Below, piece by piece: positions 1 to 8,760 of a stretch of DNA of 28,050 bases. The DNA is taken from the NCBI GenBank assembly GCA_049999805.1, contig JBNGIO010006327.1, forward strand, positions 512,797-540,846, written 5' to 3'. Below the pieces are notes generated by a model. That model saw only the letters and a list, made by a program, of their open reading frames with translations. It had not been told where the DNA came from and searched no databases. This stretch comes from Folioceros fuciformis. Taxonomy: Eukaryota > Anthocerotophyta > Anthocerotopsida > Anthocerotales. Each line of letters starts with the position of its first letter. Position 1 is the stretch's first letter. The position numbers were made by a program, and so were the translations under genes.

Positions 1-317
1 CCCCGTACTGGGCGCCCCGCGAGCTGGTGCCTGCGTTAGCCGAGCGCCCCCCGGCTGGGCATGCCCCGCCTCGACCGGGGGCCTGGAGCCCCCGATGGTG
101 GGCGCGTGCCCCGCGCACGCGGCCGGGGCCTAGCTCTCCGATCCGGTGCCCGCGGCTGGGGCTGGCCGCGATTGAAACGCCCTCTACGCTCGTGCCCTCT
201 TTGCACAGGTGCCACGAGCGTCCCGTGCTCCTCCTTTGTGTCGCACAAGGTCCAGTTCACTCCGATGCTGCCATCACTCCAAAGCCTCAGCGCACCATCA
301 CCCTTGCTCCACACCCA
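1..317 (-). mobile_element. 5' internal region of an LTR retrotransposon, running off the left edge
   Basis: This GC-rich stretch lies directly inside the primer-binding site at 318-330, so on the minus strand it is the start of the internal region of an LTR retrotransposon. An open frame is present on each strand, but neither translation shows a gag zinc knuckle, protease or any domain I recognise. The element assignment rests only on the adjacent binding site and LTR. The remainder of the element would lie to the left of the window. Confidence 0.45.
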
Positions 318-330
318 GGCTCTGATACCA
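318..330 (-). other. Primer-binding site complementary to initiator Met tRNA
   Basis: The minus strand reads TGGTATCAGAGCC. TGGTATCAGAGC is the common plant retrotransposon primer-binding site matching the 3' end of initiator methionine tRNA. It is separated by two bases from a sequence that aligns with the inner end of the solo LTR at 3975. This fixes the orientation as minus strand, with the 5' LTR at higher coordinates and the internal region to the left. Confidence 0.8.
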
Positions 331-356
331 CTTGAAGAAACGCTCTAGGAGCTACA

Positions 357-425
357 TGGTGAAGGAGAGGAGAGGAGGAGGCAAGGAGAGGAGAGGAGGA
401 GGCAAGGAGGAGAGGAGAAAGAGAG
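357..425 (+). repeat. Purine-rich GGAGAGGA low-complexity tract
   Basis: An almost pure G/A tract built from imperfect repeats of GGAGAGGAGGAGGCAA. It recurs in a shorter form at about 3998-4040 inside the solo LTR, so it is part of the LTR and not an independent microsatellite. Confidence 0.8.
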
Positions 426-475
426 GTCACACTCTCACAATAGAGTCACACATACAAGAGAGCCCAAGGGGGTAT

Positions 476-487
476 TTATACCCTCTA
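476..487 (-). promoter_or_regulatory. LTR TATA box
   Basis: The minus strand carries TATAAATA within a conserved block that also occurs at about 4080-4092 in the solo LTR. Conservation between two otherwise diverged LTRs suggests that this is the core promoter of the element. There is no independent evidence for a transcription start. Confidence 0.5.
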
Positions 488-666
488 GAAGAGCTTGCGA
501 GCAAAGCTGAACTTCCCTATGATCAAGAGCCACACAGCCCTTACTTGCCCCACGGGCAGGAGTGATCCTATTGGTCATTGTGTCGGAGGAAGTCTGCTAG
601 TATCCACTCTCTCCGCCTGAACTTAGTGTGAACGGACGTTCGAATAATTTCCGCGACCACCGGTAC

Positions 667-1143
667 TTACTCGTAGATGCGCCATAGTAGAGCTTTCCTA
701 GCTACCGGCTCACTCCCGCCATATACCATTGTTGTCCAGTTTTGCCACAAGGAGAACAATGATAGGGACCAAACCACTCCCCACCATTGGAATTTGAGAA
801 GTGGCCCCCCTACTTGTCCGTCTAGCCCGAATAAGGCAGTTTGTTTGGTAACCAAGATGGCTCTCTCTGGGAGAAGTCGCTGTAGCCACCGACCGACTTT
901 GTGCCAGATACCCTGCGCATAATCGCACTGAAAGAAAAAATGTTGGCTTTTATGCGGAGCGCCAACGTTGCATAACCTGCAGCATTCCTCCCCCGTGGCC
1001 ACCAATAACCCGTCCCATCGATCTGCATTAGGGAAGCAAGCTTGGAAAAAGCACCAGATGGTTACCCTCACCTTAGGGGGGATCCCTAAGGTCGACCACA
1101 AGAGTTTGATTGTTGCCTTTTGCCGACGCTGGGAGAGCCGCAA
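667..1143 (-). pseudogene. LINE ORF2 zf-RVT zinc-binding tail
   Basis: Residues read IPPKVRVTIWCFFQACFPN, then CRLCN..G..KSQHFFFQC..AQGIW. This is the Cys/His pattern of the plant reverse-transcriptase zinc-binding domain. It matches the plus-strand copy at 5296-5772 over its whole length (for example ALLWRIYE here and ALLWRIWE there). The homology ends at WRIYE followed by a stop, where the other copy continues for about 40 residues, so the 3' end was cut off by a later rearrangement or insertion. Confidence 0.85.
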
Positions 1144-1513
1144 CCTAGGAGCCAGTCGACTTCGCCAAAGGACATTTTTGAGCTCGCACCAACTAGAGGT
1201 ACACGGCCACCGACGGAAAATTGAAGAGTGACTTCGTAGTGTCCTGCTTACTTCCTACGCTCTCAGGCCACGTATATAGGTCGGGGCGCATCACTAGCTC
1301 CCAATTCTCCTTCAAGCGAAACCAACATCTTACGAGATGCTGTTGCATGACCTGTTTCCTGTTGCCTTGCTCTTCTTGGGTAAGCCAAAGGCTCGCTCGC
1401 CTAGCCTTATATAGCATAGTAATCCCTCTCAAGGTGACTCCACCCCTCGTGCCTTCCGCTCTACCTTTTTCCTCCAGCAGCCCTTTTGTGTTCAGCGTCC
1501 TATAAGATAGGAT

Positions 1514-2359
1514 TCATTCCTCATCTGTCATTGATGTCACGAGCACCGCTCTGTCAAAATCTGGGAGGAGCTCGTCCAACTCCTGGTCGGAGCCACCTTC
1601 TCTATCTTCCATGGGGTAAGCTCCCCACATATTGATGCCCACATGAGTTTCTTGTAGTAGCGCTAGCTTCACATCCTCGGCCATCCCTTCCTGGAGAAGC
1701 ATAAGCCTCGCGTGCCGAATAAGGACCCCAAACTCTTCCCTTGTCTCCTTCGCTGATTTCCAACTAGCCTCTCTATGGTTCCACAGGTGTCAGAGTTGCA
1801 CAATGCCACTTCTGCTGCTAGCGGAACCAAAGATTTGGGACTTGTACACCCGGGAAAGGAAATCCTGAGACCAAAGCCCCTTAAAGCCTTGGAGAGGGAG
1901 GCCCAGCACATCATCCCTATTCTTGGGCTTGGCATAGATAAGAAAGGTTTTCACCTCCAAGAAACTGCGCCAGATTGAAGCAACGAGAGGGGAGCGGTCC
2001 CTGGTGTCCAACACGAGCCTATACGCTAGGAGATTATCCATAGACCTCCGCCCCGGGGCAACCGCTTGAGATAGCTGCAAGTGTTGGGTTAACCAACTTT
2101 TCCAAGGGTATCCCATTGGGCTAGTTGCCTTCAGCACCCATTGCGCATGTAAGATCTTCATTTTGCTTGTGGGGTCAACCAACCCCAGTCCCCCCAAGTG
2201 CTTGCACTGAATAGTATGATGCCACGCCACCTTATGGGAAGAAGAGAGCAGCTCCTTAGACTTGCTCCATAGGAAGTTGGAAATTATCTGTTGCAATCGT
2301 CTCAGATCCACCTTATTAGGAGCCCACAAGAACAAGTAGTACCACAGGGATGCGGTCAA
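1514..2359 (-). pseudogene. LINE ORF2 connector between reverse transcriptase and zinc-binding tail
   Basis: The minus-strand frame 2359-1790 has the usual post-RT segment of plant LINEs (RRLQQIISNFLWSKS, then HLGGLGLVDP). Frames 1935-1669 and 1702-1514 continue it after frameshifts. No enzymatic motif is expected here. The region 1193-1432 on the same strand probably continues the element towards the zinc-binding tail. Confidence 0.7.
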
Positions 2360-2586
2360 AATATGATTGATGACTACAATTCTGCTTGCCAGACTAAGAT
2401 CTCAAAGTCGTAAGCTAGTTGCCTTCCGGATGAACCGGAGACATACAAATTTACCAATCTCCGCATTCTCCTCCTCTTCCTGGAACGGCAGGCCCAGGTA
2501 TTTGTGTGACGAGTCAGGTTTGACCCACTCTGTGCCTGATGCATACGGACGGCTCCCCCTACAAGTTACTGCACATCATCCTAGTC

Positions 2587-3962
2587 TTACTCCAATTCAC
2601 ATTGCATCCTGATAGCTTGCCCAAAAATCTGTACCTGAGAGAGCAGGGCTGTTAAGGAATTTGTATCTACCGATGAGAAGAGCATGGTGTCGTCGGCAAA
2701 AGTTGAGATACGCAACTGAGCCATTGGGAGTTTGGATGCCTTCAATCCTTGAATCCTACGTGACTGCTCGCAAGAGAAAGTCAGTGACAATGATGAATAA
2801 GAATGGGGCTAGTGGGCAGCCTTGCCGTACCGAATGCGTAATACCAAACCTTTCGGTAAAGGAGCCATTGATAGAGACCATAACGCCTGCATCCTCACAC
2901 AGAATTGCAATCCACCTGCAGAAGTTGTTGCCAAACCCAAAGCTTCGCAAACATCTCCATAGGAAGTGCCATTCAACAGAGTCATAGTCAAGGAAATGAA
3001 CACTGTTGGACTATGATGAGCTAGAGCATTGTACTTAGCCTCACGCATAAGCAACAAGTTGTCAAGAATACACCTGTTCTGGACGAAACCCCGTTGCTCC
3101 ACCTCCAACCACTCGTCCAAAAATGGCTAAGACCTTAGCAATCACTTTATAAGTTGTTGTAAGCAAAGTGATGGGTCGCCAATTAGCAATGGAGAGACTA
3201 GCATCCTGTTTAGGGAAAAGGGAGATGAGGCCCAGGTTAAACCATGGGCCCATACTACCTTCTTCCCAGATCGTATTGACTGCCTCCATGAAGAGTGGAC
3301 TCATAAACTCCCATCCCCAAGCTAGAAATTCGGGGGAGATTCCGTCATGCCTTGAAGATTTGTTCCTCGGCATCTCCTTCAGCGCTTGAGCCACCTCCGC
3401 AGTAGTAATAGGCTTGTCAAGAACATTGCGTTGCTCCTCTGTCACTTTAGCAGGTAACTGCCCATAGGATGAGCTCCAAAGATCCTCCCAGCCTACCAGT
3501 TTTCCAAGACTCGCAAAAATCCCTACGTAAAAGCATGTGATCAGTTTTTTCAAACCATTGAGGGAGTCTTGCCTGATACCTTGTGCGTCGGCGAGAGCAG
3601 GTATTCTTGACTTATGCCGATTCGCTGCCACCTTGTCGAAGAAGAACTTAGAGGGACAGTCTCCTTCTTGCACCCATTTTACCTTAGCATGTTTGTACCA
3701 TCCCCTAGCTCTATCCTCTTCAAGCTTTGCTAGGTCGCATTGAATTTCCCAGAGACGGCTTTCCTCTTCCCCAGTCAGCGCACACTCTTCCCCCGTTCTT
3801 CGGACGTACCCCAATTCCTCCCGCTAGAAGTCCTCTATCCGGGCTTTGTCTTTTTTGCGCTTCGCGCCCAGCTTCCTCAAGAAGGTGGTGGCTTCGGTGT
3901 TCGCGCTCATGAGCCGTTGCACAGCCGACTCCTTTCCTTGCTCTATTCCTTGCCATAGCTCC
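2587..3962 (-). pseudogene. LINE ORF2 reverse transcriptase domain, several frame breaks
   Basis: Minus-strand frames 4066-3824, 3814-3062, 3120-2809, 2950-2756 and 2790-2587 succeed each other and jointly give a non-LTR reverse transcriptase. Recognisable blocks are a degraded NKSSRHDGISPEF (normally ..GPDG..), ISLFPKQD..ANWRPITLL, QRGFVQNRCILDN, SVRQGCPLAPFLF and the active-site FADDTMLF. A stop near 3822 and at least three frameshifts show that it is not translated as one protein. The catalytic Asp pair remains, so decay is fairly recent or patchy. Confidence 0.9.
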
Positions 3963-4079
3963 TTGACACGCTCATGTAGGATCACTAGAGGAGCATGGTG
4001 GAGGAGAGGAGAAGAGGAGGTAGAGAGGAGAGGAGAAAAAGAGGTCACATTGAGAGAAGTTGGCAAGGGAGCTCAAGGG

Positions 4080-4092
4080 GGTATTTATACCC
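4080..4092 (-). promoter_or_regulatory. TATA box of the solo LTR
   Basis: TATAAATA on the minus strand, in a block identical to the LTR at 476-487 and followed on the plus strand by CTCTAGAAGAGCT in both copies. Confidence 0.5.
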
Positions 4093-4157
4093 TCTAGAAG
4101 AGCTCCCTATGAAGCTTCACAAGAAGCTCATAGGAAGCAGCGCAAGAAGCTTCCTAC

Positions 4158-4177
4158 AGATTAGCTTAAGCTAATCT
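4158..4177. repeat. Perfect 20-bp palindrome in the solo LTR
   Basis: AGATTAGCTTAAGCTAATCT equals its own reverse complement over all 20 bases. It sits at the edge of the tandem units in the presumed U3 part of the LTR. Confidence 0.9.
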
Positions 4178-4192
4178 AAACGAATGATACTT

Positions 4193-4339
4193 AACTAGAC
4201 ACTAATCTTAGACTAAACACATTAGTCTAAGCACATTNNNNNNNNNNTTAACTAGACACTAATCTTAGACTAAACACATTAGTCTAAGCACATTAACTAG
4301 ACACTAATCTTAGACTAAACACATTAGCCTAAGCACATT
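4193..4339. repeat. Tandem repeat of about 46 bp in the LTR, with assembly gap
   Basis: Units of the form AACTAGACACTAATC..AAGCACATT occur about three times. Each contains the inverted pair TTAGACTAA and TTAGTCTAA around five bases. Ten N at 4238-4247 interrupt the first unit, so the true copy number is unknown. The placement in U3 is what is often seen for retrotransposon enhancer repeats, but function is unproven. Confidence 0.85.
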
Positions 4340-4358
4340 GGGCTTTAATAACCCTACA

Positions 4359-5275
4359 GCTCATACACCCCTTCTTCCGCTAGAAGAGACGTATTCATCC
4401 GAAAAACCCTCTTATCCCTTTTGTGCTGGAGGTCTTCGGGAGATAGCTGCAGGGTCAAGTTGATAGGGTGGTGGTCCGAAAGCACTGTACCAGCCAAAAT
4501 ACAATAGTCCTGCACGAATGGTAGCCACCCAGCGGGGACATAGAATCTATCTAGTCTTCGGGCCCCATAAGCTGCTGGCTGTTGATTGGACCAGCTAAAC
4601 CTGAGAGAGTCCTGTGGATGATGCGCCGGCAGAGCCAGCCAGGGGTCTTGCACATTCAGACTGGTGTCCCTTAGTTCTTGCCACGATAGAGGCACCCTCC
4701 GAATATCCACCTCGCTGGTCCCTTGTATGCCCTCTCGCCTTTTGACAAAATTGAAGTCTGCCGCCAACATCCATGGTATCTGATCATTCATATGTTCTCC
4801 AAGTCTCCCCCACAATATACTCCTCTTCGAAGCCTCATTAGGAGCATAGATGTTGCAGATGCCCAGGGGGCCTTGAGAAGTCTGCAACACCACCCACACA
4901 AATCTCCCCCATTCGTCCTCTCCTATCTCCAACACATTTTATGCTTTGCTCGGGGTGGATTGTAATAGAGATGCCTCCCCTCGTGGCCGACTCACATTCA
5001 CCGGAGTTGTAACTGTCTCTTGCTTCTGCATATCTTGCCCGTCGCCAAATTGTTCGACCTGGTAGAAATATCTTCTTGATTTGCTGAATGTGCTTGGCCG
5101 ACAACTTGTGTTCCTGAATACACACCACATCCCAAGCAAACTCTCCTTGTAAGAAGTGTTGCAGCCTCCAGCATTTTGATGCCGATGTCGACCAACCTCC
5201 TAACCCTTTCACATTCCACGAGAGAACCCGTAGGTGAGACCCTCGTTCATACTTCCCCAATCGATCAATTCCCAT
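4359..5275 (-). pseudogene. LINE ORF2 endonuclease domain (EEP/APE type), frameshifted
   Basis: Two overlapping minus-strand frames, 5275-4838 and 4935-4354, together cover an AP-endonuclease-like domain. Visible family motifs are RVLSWNVKGLG near the start, VVCIQEHKL (catalytic Glu region), ICNIYAPN, LAADFNFV (Asp/Asn pair) and the terminal SDHHPI with the catalytic His. A frameshift lies at roughly 4840-4930. The stop codon at 4354 is created by the inserted LTR; without the insertion the frame continues into the sequence below 3975. In a working element this domain nicks the target DNA that primes reverse transcription. Confidence 0.88.
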
Positions 5276-5295
5276 CGGCGCTGTTTTGCTTACTC

Positions 5296-6008
5296 AGGTG
5301 GGATGGACTTTTAGCTGCAACGGGGGAGGATGTGTGTCGACTGTGCACAGCTGGGGCCCCAAACAAGAGCCAACACAAGTTCTATCACTGCAGCTTTGCC
5401 CAAGAGATCTGGAGGGAGGTTGGTAGGTGGCTCGGTTTGATTTTTCCTGGTGCTAACCTCAGGATCACGTCACAATTAGCCTTATTTGGGCTGGACGCAA
5501 CCTCGGGCAAACCTCTCCTTAAAACACAATGGTGGGGCTTACTGTGGTCTTCTTGCCTTTTCCATCTCTAGGTCAACTGGTCCACTGTGGTTTATGGAGG
5601 ACAAGATTCAGCTTCATCGAAAGCCTTGTTGTGGCGCATATGGGAGCATTCGTTGATTGCAGCAGAAGCTTTGGAGCAATCCCGTCGGAAGCGGTTTAAG
5701 CGGAAAAACTGGAGGATGGCGGGATTCCTAGCGCCTGGGAAAGATACGCATTGGAATCATTCGTGCCCCTAGGGACGGTTAGCCTTAAAGTCCGTGGGAG
5801 ACCTTGAGGTGGGAGTATAAGTGGCTTCGGTAGTTCGAGGGTATCATAGTGTAGGGGAGCGCTCTCTGAGCACCTTGTCTTGAGTTTTGGACTCAAGGCC
5901 ATTTCTCCCCCTCTCTTCTGGTGCTTGTACATACGCTAGCAGGATTTTCCTTTGTATTGTAGTGGAAGGTACCTGCCAATTTAATCAGATTTTTATCGCG
6001 AAAAAAAA
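5296..6008 (+). mobile_element. 5'-truncated LINE tail, plus strand, ending in poly(A)
   Basis: The plus strand encodes a zf-RVT tail (RWDGLLAATGEDVCRLC..G..NKSQHKFYHC..AQEIW) homologous to the minus-strand LINE but clearly diverged, so it is a different family member. A TAG at 5569-5571 replaces the Trp found in the other copy. The frame reopens to 5772 (ending WNHSCP). A roughly 230-bp 3' UTR follows, ending in eight A at 6001-6008, as expected for target-primed reverse transcription. The 5' end joins the inverted LINE near 5290. I could not find a target duplication. Confidence 0.82.
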
Positions 6009-6245
6009 GCAGGCCCAAGCATACCTTCAATCTTGTTCGGGGAAGGGCGCTGGCTCTTTGCTGTCGGCCCGTCCATGCATCCAGGCTTTCCGAATCACAC
6101 CAGCTTCTTTCTTTACCGTGCTGAGGTTTTGCCTTGGCTTGGTCCAAGCATTGGTCCGGTCTCTCTCTTCTTATAGCTATGGGGTCCTTCTCGACAACCC
6201 TAGGAGCCACCTAGCGCGCTGCCCTATTGGCGGGTACCGCCTTCC

Positions 6246-6760
6246 ATAATGCAGTGAGAGATGATATGTTTTCTTTGGCCAAGGAGGGTGGCTTCTTCCC
6301 CTACAAGGAGCGCCCATATACATTGCTAAATGACGTCTTCCTCATTGCAGACCTTTTCCTGAGCAAGGGGGACTAGGCTTCTAAAGCGGATCTAGTGGTT
6401 ATAGACCCCACTCGGACAACCATTAGCGATCATGTCGATATCAACCCCCGGTTTGGGCAGTAGAAGGAAGCGCGACAAGGAAGACTTGCAAGTACAGGCC
6501 CATGCAACAGGGTCACTTGTTCATCCCCTTGCTATTGAAACGCATGGGGCCATGGGTAAGGATTTTTCCAAGTTTTTGAAGACATGCGTGAAGGCCTATC
6601 ACATCAGCAGGAGCGGCGTAGGGCTTCCCCTATCCGGCGCGGTGGCATTTTACCGGCAACGGGTTTCGATTGCGCTACAAAAGGCCTTGGCAATTGCAAT
6701 TTTTTGGACAACATCAAGCACGGTGGATGTGACTTCAACGGCCCCAGTGGTAAGTGGGCC
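6246..6760 (+). pseudogene. Broken remnant of a retroelement-associated C-terminal domain
   Basis: Plus-strand translation gives VRDDMFSLAKEGGFFPYKE and then, after an in-frame stop, KADLVVIDPTRTTISDHVDI; a second stop and a frameshift follow. A further frame gives PLAIETHGAMG and FYRQRVSIALQKALAIAI. From memory this succession resembles a conserved tail found in reverse-transcriptase-like proteins of algae and non-seed plants, perhaps a nuclease-like fold. No catalytic residue set can be confirmed. At least two stops and one frameshift make it a pseudogene. The family assignment is tentative. Confidence 0.45.
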
Positions 6761-7853
6761 ATACCTTATACTGACATCTTAGGGGCAATAGGGAGTTACA
6801 TGCTAGGCGGACGAGGGGGTTAGGCCCCCATTCTTCACTTTCCCCATTGCGAGTTGTTCCCCTGTCATGGGTAGATGGAACTTCCATCTCTTTTCTTTCT
6901 ATAAAGTCTTCGGGTTCTCTTAGCTAGATGTTGATAGTGGTCTAAGTACTCATACACCACTTGTTGATGTGAAGGGTACTTCTTAGAAAATGTAGTCCAT
7001 GAAAATATTTTTTAAAAATATGTACATGTGCACATTAGGATTATTCCCTTTTGTTTTCAAATGAGCTTTTGAATCTCGATTGACAATTGCTTGCAACATA
7101 TTAATTAGAAACTAAAATGATGTTATCTTGGGTGGATATTTGGAGCTGGCTTGTCAAGGCGGATCTATCCTCACTTGGCACAACAAACTCAGGTAAGTAG
7201 CCCTCCACTATGGTATCTTGCTGTCCACTGATACTTCTACCAAGGAAATGGGACTAAGGGGCCAATAGCCCCAAATAAGAACACTTACAAGAGAAATTGT
7301 AAAGAGCAAGGATAAACATTTGGGCTAGCTTCGTTACAATTGGCTCAAGGGCATGAAAAAGTAAGCACACACACCTTAAGCACATAGGGCAACTTCTTTT
7401 ATAGTTGGCTCGAAGGATTTTGATGCCTTTCTCTGCAAAAAAGAGGGAGCAGTGCAATAAAAACCTTATGTATAAATACTTGGAAGGTTCTAGAGGCTAG
7501 CACTAATTTGTGGGCCTTCCTTCAAATTAGCACTAATTTGTGCGATAGGACCTTATGATGTGGCCATCTCCTCAACCTGCTACTAGCACTACCAACAGCC
7601 TCTACCATCCCTTGTAGTTAGGCCTTGGCTACACTCTTGTTATGGCCCCACCTATAAGACTCCATAGTGATCTTGGAGCGGCGGCTACTAATGCTTACTC
7701 GTGATATGGGAGACTCCTTTGATCCAAGCACAATAGGGAGGGTCTCGAAGCCTTCCCTTGGCCCCATCTTAAGGAGCTGGACTAAGGGGGAGGGTTTTGG
7801 AGGATGGATCAAAGCTCCCTCGAATCGGATCAGTGTCATGTTAGAAAACCCTG
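6761..7853. other. Gene-free stretch
   Basis: No reading frame with recognisable protein features is present on either strand. The phrase AGCACTAATTTGTG occurs twice around 7500-7540, a minor local duplication. Otherwise I see only unique, moderately AT-rich sequence. Confidence 0.6.
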
Positions 7854-8096
7854 AGCTAGATATATGTTGCTGGTCCATATGTCCTTCTTCGACCTTAGGT
7901 AAAGCTAATAAACCTACCACTGTCAGAGGCTTCTACGATGTCCTTATCACCTCTTGCAGTATTCTAATTATCTCTAGTGAGCTGAGCGTAACTTGTTGGC
8001 CTGTCTATCCTTCTTCAACCTCGGGTAGAGCTAACATACCTAGAGGCTCCTCAAAAGCCTCTCTCACCTCCTATAGGATTATGACTATCTCCCCAT
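7854..8096. repeat. Two imperfect tandem copies of about 120 bp
   Basis: The halves 7854-7976 and 7977-8096 align base by base with many substitutions. Plus-strand translation makes this visible as ICPSSTLGKANKP and then VYPSSTSGRANIP at the same spacing. On minus the same segments read LLALPKVEEG and MLALPEVEEG, with stops in the second. The open frame across the plus strand is probably a by-product of the duplication. It may be a decayed repeat-containing coding region of a transposon; I cannot name it. Confidence 0.6.
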
Positions 8097-8390
8097 GATA
8101 AAAGGAGAAGTTATTCTTAACCCACTTAAGTTTGTTCATCACATGATTCATCTTAGATGAGGATACCAAGCTTATTTTGGCGAATCTAATGTTTGAGCCC
8201 CCCAAATACTTGAAGTGTAGACAAAGCAAATGAATCATGGTTCTAAAGACGTAAGTTCTTGTCTTGCATGTTGATGAGTCAAAAGCTAGGTTACAAAGTG
8301 TAAGATGTAATTAGCACTGAGCAAGAATAGCATGTCCTCTTAGGCTCGCATCCGTTCTTGTTAAGGAAAGAGAGCTAACTCATGGCTTTT

Positions 8391-8433
8391 GGCTTAGCCT
8401 TGCATTTAGGTGTTCCAAATGCAAGGCTAAGCC
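8391..8433. repeat. Perfect 17-bp inverted repeat with 9-base loop
   Basis: The arm GGCTTAGCCTTGCATTT at 8391-8407 is exactly complementary to 8417-8433, around the loop AGGTGTTCC. Pairing does not extend beyond the arms. It could be a cruciform, a small transposon remnant or a transcribed hairpin; no terminator role is expected in a plant nuclear genome. Confidence 0.85.
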
Positions 8434-8509
8434 CTAATGATATTCCGCATATGTTTGGTCCATCCTTTGGCCTTTTCTCTATCCATGTAGGGCACATAGT
8501 AACCACTCC

Positions 8510-8760
8510 GGAACCTAGAGTTGGGGTGCTCAAATAGAAAGTGTAAAGGCTAGCATTAACTACTCCGTGACCTCGAAATTGAGGTGCTCCACTAGCATTA
8601 ACTGTTATGGGACCTTGAGTTGGGGTGCTCCAATAGAAGATGTGAAGGCTAGCACTAACTAGTCCGGGACCCTAAGTTGGGGTTCTCCAAAAGGAGATGT
8701 GAAGGATAGCATTAATTACTTTGGGACCCTGAGTTGGGCTGCTCCAATAGAAAATGTGAA
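8510..8760. repeat. Tandem array, unit about 58 bp, about 4.5 copies
   Basis: Units begin GGACCCTGAGTTGGGGTGCT, continue through CCAATAGAAGATGTGAAGG and end CTAGCATTAACTACTCCG. Copies start near 8510, 8568, 8609, 8667 and 8724. The second copy lacks about 15 bases from its middle and the last is partial. Copies differ by several substitutions, so the array is not recent. It encodes nothing evident. Confidence 0.85.

Larger units (their letters stand above)
333..666 (-). mobile_element. 5' LTR of a minus-strand LTR retrotransposon (outer end uncertain)
   Basis: The stretch 333-500 aligns with the solo LTR at 3975-4358. Both start TG, share a GGAGC..ATGGTG block, then a GGAGAGGA-rich purine tract, then a block spelling a TATA box on the minus strand followed by CTCTAGAAGAGCT. 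After about 500 the two copies diverge, and the 46-bp tandem units of the solo LTR are absent here. The outer end is placed at about 666 because the LINE reading frame begins just beyond, but no clean CA terminus or target duplication could be identified there. Confidence 0.6.
3975..4358 (-). mobile_element. Solo LTR inserted in the LINE, with 5-bp target duplication
   Basis: The LTR begins TGTAGG and ends CCTACA, so TG..CA termini lie in a short inverted repeat. It is flanked by perfect GCTCA copies at 3970-3974 and 4359-4363. Removing the LTR and one GCTCA makes the LINE reading frame continuous across the site, which confirms the boundaries. Sequence similarity to the LTR at 333, with its primer-binding site, sets the orientation as minus. 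No internal region is present, so it is the product of LTR-LTR recombination. It contains a TATA box, a 20-bp palindrome and a short tandem array broken by ten N. Confidence 0.93.
667..5275 (-). mobile_element. Decayed LINE (non-LTR retrotransposon), ORF2 region, minus strand
   Basis: Read on the minus strand the order is an endonuclease/exonuclease/phosphatase domain (about 5275-4359), reverse transcriptase (about 3814-2590), a downstream connector (about 2359-1514) and a zinc-binding zf-RVT tail (1143-667). This is the layout of plant L1-type ORF2. The element is dead: the domains sit in different frames joined by frameshifts and stops, and a solo LTR interrupts it at 3975-4358. ORF1 was not found. 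The 5' end meets an inverted LINE tail near 5290, and the 3' end stops abruptly at about 667 beside the LTR, before the residues that still follow in the related plus-strand copy. Confidence 0.9.

Noticed and set aside
5275-5296. Reading the two opposed LINE pieces as one twin-primed insertion
   Set aside because: Both pieces contain the zf-RVT region and differ substantially in sequence, so they derive from two insertions.
7667-8098. 143-codon plus-strand open frame as a gene
   Set aside because: Explained by a diverged tandem duplication; there is no recognised domain and no exon context. Kept only as a repeat with a low-interest finding.
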